Shown in pieces: positions 8,101 to 12,619 of a DNA stretch of 14,904 nucleotides. Position 1 is the stretch's first letter; the number at the start of each line of letters is the position of its first letter. Made by a program: the position numbers and the translations under genes. Source of the stretch: Cyanobacteria bacterium UBA5018 (lineage in GTDB: Bacteria; Cyanobacteriota; Cyanobacteriia; PCC-6307; Cyanobiaceae); contig DGYA01000100.1 in assembly GCA_002396505.1 (NCBI GenBank), positions 1 through 14,904 of the forward strand. Direction: 5' to 3'. A model generated the notes under the pieces. The model did no database searches and was not told the origin of the DNA. It saw nothing but the letters and a program-made list of their open reading frames with translations.

Positions 8101-8764
8101 ACCGGTGCCCTCAGGTATGGGCCCTATCCGCCAGCTTTTGCCAGCTGGCCGCGAGCAAATTCTCGCCATCGGAGACGGCGGCATTGGCGACGGCGCCTCC
8201 AGCGTCAGCCAGCTGCGCCGCTGGCGGATCAGCGGCGGGACACCAGTCCCCCTAGGCGCCCCCGAGGCCCTGTCATCGCCGCGCATCAACAGCATCGTGC
8301 AGCTACCGAACGGCGATCTGCTCAGTGCCAGCCGGATCGACGGCCAGCTGCAGCGCTGGCAATTCGACGGAGCCAGCCTGCGCCGAGGCGAAGCGATCCC
8401 CACCAACCTCGAAGGCATCGGCAGCCTCACCCTGCTCGAAGGCGGCCGGTATTTGGTGATCGGCAGCGTTGATCGCCGCTACGGCGGCCAGGACGTGATC
8501 ATCCTCAACCTGGAATCCAACGAATGGGTGGGCAGCCCGTTGAAATTGAATCAGGGCTGGGCGTCGTCCCTAGCTGTGCTGCCGGATCGGGGGCTGGTGA
8601 TCGGCACCACCACGGGCGATCTGCGCTGGATCCAGCCCCAGCGGATCCTGGCCGCCGCCTGCAGCGAACTACTGGGTGGCGGCGCCAGAGGTCGCAGCCA
8701 AACGGCCAGCGATGCAGCCGGCCTGGAAGTGGAAAGGCTGGCCCGCCAAGCCTGCAAACGCTGA
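5138..8764 (+). CDS. nSTAND-family NTPase with transmembrane segment and beta-propeller repeats
   Basis: The GTG at 5138 is preferred: it lies 13 nt after the TIR stop and gives 1208 residues with the family's NPYPGLRPF motif starting at residue 15. An in-frame ATG at 5066 would overlap the TIR gene by 59 nt; neither start has a strong Shine-Dalgarno site. The NTPase has Walker A GSSGSGKS at 55-62 and Walker B VVVDQFEE with Asp156, Glu159 and Glu160. The winged-helix region carries DISHESL at 424-430 and the LWRDPELQLGLNWR block. A Gly/Ser/Asp tandem insert sits at about 330-349. An Arg-rich stretch precedes a single hydrophobic segment at about 527-547. From about 615 to 1168 there are about 13 beta-propeller blades of roughly 40 residues. 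STAND proteins are signal-dependent switches: repeats sense a ligand and the NTPase oligomerises to fire an effector. The adjacent TIR protein is the obvious effector candidate. The ligand is unknown. Confidence 0.87.
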   Translation: MSSDLSPALSAASSNPYPGLRPFEELEEYLFFGREKQINQMVDTLAAQRLLAVVGSSGSGKSSLVNCGLQPALHRGLMASAGSHWRMVRFRPGLRPIAALAAALAAEFPSAAAVASPDLSLADVIATNLRLSRLGLVDIYGQMPFAPGQNLLVVVDQFEELFRYRALSDGGKATGEPEALREALALVNLLLTASGQRQRPIFVVITMRSDFLGDCAQYPALPEAIAAGLYLVPRLSRDERRQAIANPALLSGTQIEPVLLTQLVNDVGDDPDQLSILQHALHRTWSHWQQRGGQGPITLADYQAIGTMATALDSHAEQTLADFVGTASGGSDSGGSDSGRPDSEGSNCGGTEKIRLCGRIFRALTDKASDPRGIRRPTTLTELRAICGGGAAAVDQLIDHFRRHDRAFLMPPASEALQADSVIDISHESLMRLWRRLDGWATEEAASANLFLRLADAARRHGQGQASLWRDPELQLGLNWRNQEQPNPAWARRYDPDLPGALAFLDQSQEAREQERRRRRHSRLLSMAGLAGLSLVASLVASFCWSQWQQTRVSRARAFAATASALLPARPHESLLYGLAAMDRLIQDPAEALLVGDTLAKAVSLNWEIAELESQQPAITALLLRRNGDWITAASDGSLQRWRDARPLGAAIATGQGQIQSLLELSDGVLVSGGENGSLRLWRDSQPLGPALPRGDAAVLSLVQLSDGELVSGDAKGNLRRWRNFRPIGAPIPTGQGRLTALLALPGGQLLSGGSGGESETASRELRLWRQGRPVGAAIRTGHDGVVQLIARGDQVISLGSEGKIQVWRPGQQATKTWQAMATKPMATPVRRLAPLGANDLITSHDDGSLRRWHGDRLAGLGYAASAGIRQLLGLENGRILAADAGQSLRLLQPSAPIDQPVASGQLGIWSLLVQANGQVISGGEDGSLRRWRQGKPVGAPLATGQGSLWALGALANGDLISGGTKSLDSGEELGSLRVWRGSTALSKPVPSGMGPIRQLLPAGREQILAIGDGGIGDGASSVSQLRRWRISGGTPVPLGAPEALSSPRINSIVQLPNGDLLSASRIDGQLQRWQFDGASLRRGEAIPTNLEGIGSLTLLEGGRYLVIGSVDRRYGGQDVIILNLESNEWVGSPLKLNQGWASSLAVLPDRGLVIGTTTGDLRWIQPQRILAAACSELLGGGARGRSQTASDAAGLEVERLARQACKR
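6125..6184 (+). repeat. 15-nt tandem repeat (4 imperfect copies) inside the nSTAND gene
   Basis: Four consecutive 15-nt units begin at 6125, 6140, 6155 and 6170, each a variant of GGCTCTGACTCCGGG. They encode GS/PDSG-type pentads. The length keeps the reading frame, so copy-number change would lengthen or shorten a flexible linker between the NTPase core and the winged-helix region without breaking the gene. Confidence 0.8.
6979..8640 (+). repeat. About 13 beta-propeller blade repeats in the nSTAND gene
   Basis: The encoded protein repeats a unit of about 40 residues of the form G-x-L-x-S-G-G-x-x-G-S-L-R-x-W-R, then PxGxPxxTGQG and a hydrophobic strand. The best copies end near 7070, 7185, 7305, 7450, 7700, 7935 and 8080, with more degenerate copies between and after them. 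At DNA level the element CTGCGCCGCTGGC recurs in close variants. The units resemble WD40 blades but replace the usual Trp-Asp end with Trp-Arg and lack the Gly-His start. Confidence 0.75.
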
Positions 8765-8769
8765 AGCGC

Positions 8770-9879
8770 TCAGGAGGGCAGGGCCGGCAAAGGCGGCACG
8801 ATCGAGCGGCGCAGGGCCTGCAGCGCCAGGGCCAGGCCAAACAGGGCCGCCACCGCCAGGCCGCCGAGGCCGAGGGGATTCCAGCGCCAGCAGCGCAGCT
8901 CCAGCTGGTTCAGGGCGCCAGCTTGCAGCTGCCACAGCACCGCCTGGGCATCGGGCAGGGCTGTTGCCAACAGGGGGGTTGCCCGGCGCACCGCCTTCAG
9001 GGGCAAGGGATCGAATTTCAGGGCCAAATCCAGGCCAGGGCTGGAGCCCAGGGAACTCAAATCGAGGTCGATGCTCAACCGCTGGGCCACCCCGAACAGC
9101 AGGTTTCGCTCCCGCCATTGCAGTTGCGGCGCCGGCAGGGCCACGCCGCCCAGCTGGGCCGCCCGCTCCAGGTTTGCCCGCAGCTCCTCTAGGGCGGCGG
9201 CAGCCGGCAGCACCGGCGCTTGCCAAAATTGACGGGCGGCCAGGGCGCTATCGGCGCGGCGAAACCCCTGCTGCTGCAGGTAGGCACCGAACTGGCGCTG
9301 CCAGGGGGTGGGCCTGGGGCTATCGGGCTGCAGCGTGTAGGCCAGTTGCAGCCGACCTGGCCCGCTGAAATGCAGCTCACCCCGCAGCTGCATGCAACCC
9401 CCCAGCAGCACCGCCAGCAGGGTGAGCAGCACCACCAGCGCCCCAAAACCGAGCGGCGCATTAGTGGCACCCACCGGCGGGGCCGGCGGCGGCGGCGGTT
9501 GATTGGCGGCGCGACGGCGGCGGGCCTGCCGCTGCAGATTGCCCAGGCTGGGCTCCAGGTCTTGGAGCAGCGGCATCGTGACAGACCACTCCCGCGGCCG
9601 CGTCAGGGCCGGCGCCTCCAATACCTCCCGCAGGTCGCGGGCCTGCTGACGCAGGTTTGGATCGCTGCTGCGCTGCAGCTGTTGACAGCAGCCAATCGCC
9701 CGGTCCGCCTGCCCCAGCCCCATCCAGGCGGTCGCCAGCAGCAACAGCGCCTCTGCCCCCACCGCCGTGCCGGCTGGATGGTCGGCCAGCAGGGGTTCCA
9801 GGCTGCGCAGCACGCCGCCGTAGTCCCCGCGATCCAGCAGCAGGCGGGCCTGTTCCAACAGTAGCTCCGGGGCGGCCAT
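8770..9879 (-). CDS. TPR-like / DUF3153 membrane protein
   Basis: The protein has 369 residues when started at the ATG at 9877-9879, which overlaps the argB stop by one base (TGATG). The frame stays open further upstream, but that part only runs antiphase through argB. Residues 1-90 are two TPR-like helical pairs (LLDRGDYGGVLRSLEPLL, then LATAWMGLGQADRAI). A charged and Pro-rich linker follows at about 115-137, then a hydrophobic segment at about 142-161 ending in LLGGC with Cys162, which resembles a lipobox. The DUF3153-type beta-rich domain runs from about 165 to 330, and a second membrane helix lies at about 336-355. DUF3153 is a cyanobacterial family of unknown function. Because the lipobox is internal, it may be a plain membrane segment rather than a cleaved lipoprotein signal. 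Its coupling to argB seems positional. No biochemical role can be assigned. Confidence 0.8.
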   Translation of the reverse strand: MAAPELLLEQARLLLDRGDYGGVLRSLEPLLADHPAGTAVGAEALLLLATAWMGLGQADRAIGCCQQLQRSSDPNLRQQARDLREVLEAPALTRPREWSVTMPLLQDLEPSLGNLQRQARRRRAANQPPPPPAPPVGATNAPLGFGALVVLLTLLAVLLGGCMQLRGELHFSGPGRLQLAYTLQPDSPRPTPWQRQFGAYLQQQGFRRADSALAARQFWQAPVLPAAAALEELRANLERAAQLGGVALPAPQLQWRERNLLFGVAQRLSIDLDLSSLGSSPGLDLALKFDPLPLKAVRRATPLLATALPDAQAVLWQLQAGALNQLELRCWRWNPLGLGGLAVAALFGLALALQALRRSIVPPLPALPS

Positions 9880-10814
9880 CAGCGCAGGGTCCGCTGGCTC
9901 CCGGTCACCATCGTGCCGATACCGGCATCGGTGAATACCTCCAGCAACAGGGCATGGGGCACGCGGCCATCCACGATGTGACCCGCCGCCACCCCCTGGG
10001 CCAGGGCGCGAATGCAGCACTCGGTCTTGGGGGTCATGCCGCCCTGCACCACCCGATCGGCGATCAGTTGCCTGGCCTCGCTGAGGCTGAGCTGACGAAT
10101 CAAGGAGGCCGGGTCGTCCTTGTCGCGCAATATTCCCGGCGTATCGGTGAGCAGGATCAACTTCTCGGCCTGCAGCGCCGCCGCCAGCTCGCCAGCCACC
10201 GTGTCGGCATTGATGTTGTGGGCCTGGCCATCGGCATCGGCGGCCACGCTAGAGATCACCGGGATGTAACCAGCGGCAAGCAGGGGCTGCAGCACTGCGG
10301 GATTCACCGCCGCCACGTCCCCCACCAGGCCATGGCTGCCGTCACCAAAGCGGCGGGCTAACACCAGGGCACCATCGCTGCCGCAGAGCCCTACCGCCCT
10401 GCCGCCAACGCGGTGCAAACCATTGACGATTTGTTTATTCACGCGCCCCACCAGCACCATCTCCACCACGTCCATGGTGTCGGCGCAGGTGACCCGCAGG
10501 CCATCGCGGAACTGGGGTTCGATCGCCAGGCGATTCAGCCATTGGTTGATCTCCGGGCCGCCGCCATGCACCACCACCGGCTGCACCCCCACCGAGGCCA
10601 GCAGGGCCAGATCGCGATACACGGCATCGCGCAGGTCGGCGCGCACCATCGCCGCACCGCCGTACTTAACCACCACCCGCCGGCCGGCAAAGCGCTGGAT
10701 GTAGGGCAGAGCCTCGCTGAGCACCGAAACCCGCAGGCTGTCCTCTTGGTTGATCTGGGGATCTGAGCTCAAGGCTGCTGGAGATAGGGGAACGCTGGAA
10801 AATACTGGTATCAC
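9879..10814 (-). CDS. argB: Acetylglutamate kinase (ArgB)
   Basis: ArgB phosphorylates N-acetyl-L-glutamate with ATP, the second and controlled step of arginine synthesis, in the cytosol. The 311-residue product matches the amino-acid kinase fold throughout. It has VVVKYGGAAM with Lys50, VVHGGGPEIN at 81-90 for substrate binding, GRVNKQIVNG, the NINADTVAGE motif, LLTDTPGI, and a GGMTPKTECC segment near the C-terminus followed by the DGRVPHALLLE block. In cyanobacteria the enzyme is relieved from arginine inhibition by PII (GlnB). The N-terminal region SLRVSVLSEALPYIQRF belongs to the arginine/PII-responsive hexameric type. The start chosen is a GTG at 10812-10814 without a clear Shine-Dalgarno site; the first 24 residues before DSLRVSV are poorly constrained, so the true start could be slightly internal. 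It lies 21 nt downstream of the DUF2854 gene and overlaps the DUF3153 gene by 1 nt, so it is probably cotranscribed with both. Confidence 0.95.
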   Translation of the reverse strand: MIPVFSSVPLSPAALSSDPQINQEDSLRVSVLSEALPYIQRFAGRRVVVKYGGAAMVRADLRDAVYRDLALLASVGVQPVVVHGGGPEINQWLNRLAIEPQFRDGLRVTCADTMDVVEMVLVGRVNKQIVNGLHRVGGRAVGLCGSDGALVLARRFGDGSHGLVGDVAAVNPAVLQPLLAAGYIPVISSVAADADGQAHNINADTVAGELAAALQAEKLILLTDTPGILRDKDDPASLIRQLSLSEARQLIADRVVQGGMTPKTECCIRALAQGVAAGHIVDGRVPHALLLEVFTDAGIGTMVTGSQRTLR

Positions 10815-10835
10815 AAAGGGCCTAGGCGCCGCAGG

Positions 10836-11540
10836 CTAGGGCTCTGCTCCAGAGGCTGCCGCAAAGGGCTCGGTTTGAGCCTCAGCCATAGGCTGATTTG
10901 AAGCCTCAATTTCAGCTAGGGGTTCAGCTGAGGTCGCAGGTGAGGGCTCAGCTGGGAGCTCAAGTGAGGACTTAGTTGGGGGCTCAGCTGAAGGCTCGGT
11001 TGAGACTGCGGGCAGCAGCTCCACGCGGAGCCGACCCGCCGCCTGGGGCTGGAGCTCCGCCCGCAGGCCAGGACCAAAGAAGCGACCTAGGCGCTGGCGC
11101 TGGGTCTGCCAGCGCTCCAGCGGCACAGCGGCGGTGAGGAAGCTGAGTCGCAAGCCATAGCGACCGTCGCAGTCGAGTTCCTCGATGCTCAACAGCTGGG
11201 GGGGCTGATCGTCATCCCAGAGCTTCAGCACCTCCAGGGAGCTCTCCAAATGGGCCTTCTGGCCGTAGCGCCAGCGGGTCACATCGGCCAACAACTTGGC
11301 TAGCGCCGCGCTCTCTTCCTGCTCCCGCAGGACCCGGTGCCGCTCCGGGGGGCTGAGCCGCTCCGCCGGCGGCAACTCCGAGGATTTCAGCGCCAGGCCA
11401 GCCAGCAGGATGGGAATGCCATAGAAGATTGTCGGCAAACTGAGGTTTGGATTGCCGGTGGCGTAGCCAATCCAGCCGATCGTCGACAGAAGGGCGCCGG
11501 CAACCGTTACCAGGCTGGCGGGGGAGAACAGTGCTTGCAT
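10836..11540 (-). CDS. DUF2854 family membrane protein
   Basis: The start is set at the ATG at 11538-11540 because a GGAGG lies 8 nt upstream; a longer GTG start at 11558 would place that site inside the gene. The product has 234 residues. Two hydrophobic segments lie near the N-terminus (about 6-28 and 36-53, the second in FYGIPILLAGLALK). A soluble domain follows with RYGQKAHLESSLEVL and DGRYGLRLSFLTAAVPLERW, matching the cyanobacterial and plastid DUF2854 family, whose function is not known to me. The last 55 residues or so are a low-complexity Ala/Glu/Pro/Ser tail (repeated SAEP/PAEP words), which looks lineage-specific and unstructured. Soluble parts probably face the cytosol. It is the first gene of the run that continues into argB. 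Confidence 0.8.
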   Translation of the reverse strand: MQALFSPASLVTVAGALLSTIGWIGYATGNPNLSLPTIFYGIPILLAGLALKSSELPPAERLSPPERHRVLREQEESAALAKLLADVTRWRYGQKAHLESSLEVLKLWDDDQPPQLLSIEELDCDGRYGLRLSFLTAAVPLERWQTQRQRLGRFFGPGLRAELQPQAAGRLRVELLPAVSTEPSAEPPTKSSLELPAEPSPATSAEPLAEIEASNQPMAEAQTEPFAAASGAEP

Positions 11541-11605
11541 AGTCCCATCCTCCCGCACGTGGGGACCCCGCTGCCCACGGCCGATACCAGAACCAACGAA
11601 CCAGG
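11541..11605. promoter_or_regulatory. Divergent intergenic region with a hairpin next to the DUF2854 ribosome binding site
   Basis: These 65 bp separate the DUF2854 start (minus) from the small ORF at 11606 (plus) and must hold the 5' signals of both unless the promoters lie inside the genes. GGAGG (complement of 11549-11553) is the DUF2854 Shine-Dalgarno site. CGTGGG at 11558-11563 pairs with CCCACG at 11574-11579 (6-bp stem, 10-nt loop), placing a stem just before that site in the minus-strand transcript. No clear -10/-35 pair stands out. Confidence 0.5.
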
Positions 11606-11836
11606 ATGACCGACACCCCTAACCAGCCCCATAACCAGGCCGATAGCCAAGCCGATAGCAAAACCCTGGAGGCCAATCCCACCAGCCGCTCTGCCCTGGT
11701 GAGCCAGCTACAGGCCGATCGACTCTGGCTGCTACGCCAGATCGATTCGGGCCGCTGGAGTGAATGGCGCTTAGACCTGGCCGCCCTGGAGCGGGAATTG
11801 GGCCAATTACTGGAACAGGTGGAACAAGTTAACTAA
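11606..11836 (+). CDS. Small hypothetical protein (76 aa)
   Basis: This ATG-started ORF ends at TAA. The first 25 residues are polar and low-complexity (Asn/Gln/Asp/Ser) and include a 12-nt tandem at about 11640-11663 built on GCCGATAGC. Residues 28-76 are predicted helical, with a regular leucine pattern: RLWLLRQIDSGRWSEW followed by LAALERELGQLLEQVEQV. There is no signal peptide or membrane segment. The amphipathic pattern and coding-like composition argue that it is a real gene rather than a chance frame. I believe similar small proteins occur beside argB/ssb in related cyanobacteria but cannot verify this. The Shine-Dalgarno site is weak (CCAGG just before ATG). No function can be named; a small coiled-coil adaptor is one possibility. 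Confidence 0.55.
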   Translation: MTDTPNQPHNQADSQADSKTLEANPTSRSALVSQLQADRLWLLRQIDSGRWSEWRLDLAALERELGQLLEQVEQVN

Positions 11837-12068
11837 ATCCGCTGCACTGAACGATGACCCGAACCCACTGGCCGGATCCAGTTCACAGATCTCATAGACC
11901 AGTGAACCCGATTAACTGAACTGGCACAATTATTAAAACCGGGCCAATTAGCCTAGCCATAGCGTAAATAGCCCCCGGCACGGCTAATAACTATAACTGC
12001 AATGTAGCTTGGCCTAGCCGCAGTCCAGTCAACCTAGCCGCGGCCTGAATAGCTAAATCGAGCTCAAC
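11837..12068. other. AT-richer intergenic region without a gene
   Basis: This 232-bp gap lies between the small ORF (plus) and the 3' end of ssb (minus). It has no plausible coding frame. By hand count GC is about 49% over 11881-12060 (88/180), well below the flanking genes. Besides the nested inverted repeats listed separately, CCTAGCC occurs three times (11952, 12013, 12033) and ATTAGCC at 11947-11953 pairs with GGCTAAT at 11982-11988 over a 28-nt loop. No hairpin followed by a T-run was found, so a classical terminator is not supported. Confidence 0.6.
11866..11924. repeat. Nested inverted repeats around CCAGTTCA / TGAACTGG
   Basis: CCAGTTCA at 11878-11885 is an exact inverted copy of TGAACTGG at 11917-11924. 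Within and beside it, GTTCAC (11881-11886) pairs with GTGAAC (11902-11907), and CACTGG (11866-11871) pairs with CCAGTG (11899-11904). The pairings compete, so the block could form alternative stems or be a cluster of half-sites for a DNA-binding protein. Confidence 0.6.
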
Positions 12069-12587
12069 TCAGAACGGGATATCGTCGTCGCCCTCGGGCA
12101 GATCGGGCACCAGCGGCGAGGTGTTCCAAGTGGGGGCCTGCACGGGAGGCGGCGCCGCCGCCTCTGGGCGCGGGGAGAAACTGCCTCGGCCGGGGCCGGG
12201 GGCAGGGGCGGTGCCGTAGGCGGAGTTGGCCAGGGAGCCCTGGGGCGCCGCTGGCGCGGTAGCCGCCGGGATGGTGGCATCGGCCGCCACCAGCGGATGC
12301 AACCGGCTGAGGGTGAACTCAGCTCGCTTTTCTTTGATCCCGTCCTTGCGGGTCACCGTGTTAATCCGCAGCCGGCCCTCAATCACCAGGCGCTGGCCCA
12401 CCTGCACCCGATTTTGCAGATCCTGAGCCAGATTGCCCAAGCCCACCACCTTGAGCTGACCCGGTGGCTCATCTGGCCTGAGGCCATCGAAGCGCACGGC
12501 CATCTCGGCAATGGGCATCTGATTGTCCTGGGTGTAGCGCACCTGGGGAGCCTCCAGGACATCCACCTCCAGCAAACAGTGATTCAC
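12069..12587 (-). CDS. ssb: Single-stranded DNA-binding protein
   Basis: SSB coats single-stranded DNA during replication, repair and recombination. The start is the GTG at 12585-12587, giving MNHCLLEVDVLEAP as the N-terminus; AGGAG lies 6 nt upstream and the frame beyond it is non-conserved. The product has 172 residues. An OB-fold covers about 1-107, including YTQDNQMPIAEMAVRFDGLRP, VGLGNLAQDLQ, VGQRLVIEGRLRINTV and KRAEFTLSRLHPL, in the form typical of cyanobacterial SSBs. A Pro/Ala/Gly-rich flexible linker follows, and the chain ends in the acidic tip GDDDIPF, which recruits partner proteins. The longer upstream open frame (to 12695) runs antisense through cobK and is not taken as coding. 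It is divergent from cobK with only 32 bp between the starts. Confidence 0.93.
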   Translation of the reverse strand: MNHCLLEVDVLEAPQVRYTQDNQMPIAEMAVRFDGLRPDEPPGQLKVVGLGNLAQDLQNRVQVGQRLVIEGRLRINTVTRKDGIKEKRAEFTLSRLHPLVAADATIPAATAPAAPQGSLANSAYGTAPAPGPGRGSFSPRPEAAAPPPVQAPTWNTSPLVPDLPEGDDDIPF

Positions 12588-12619
12588 GCCCCGCTCCTGC
12601 AATCCCTCCTTCCATCCTG
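12588..12619. promoter_or_regulatory. 32-bp divergent ssb/cobK spacer with the ssb Shine-Dalgarno site
   Basis: AGGAG (complement of 12594-12598) lies 6 nt before the ssb GTG and decides that start. On the plus strand the spacer has no purine-rich site before the cobK ATG. At 32 bp it is too short for two separate promoters, so at least one promoter must overlap a coding region. Confidence 0.6.

Noticed and set aside
7020..8640. Recurrent short DNA words considered as a CRISPR array
   Set aside because: The spacing is about 120 nt, the words vary, and all are in frame as propeller blades.
8676..9368. 230-aa plus-strand ORF across the nSTAND end and DUF3153
   Set aside because: Pro/Ala/Gly-rich composition typical of antisense shadows; it crosses the convergent stops of two supported genes.
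9880..10020. N-terminal extension of the DUF3153 protein to 10020
   Set aside because: The added 47 residues are Gly/Arg/His-rich and run through argB in another frame; the ATG at 9879 fits the TPR-like start and the TGATG overlap.
11837..12068. Possible tRNA or Rho-independent terminator in the gap
   Set aside because: No cloverleaf or TTCRA-type T-loop with acceptor pairing, and no GC stem followed by a T-run on either strand.
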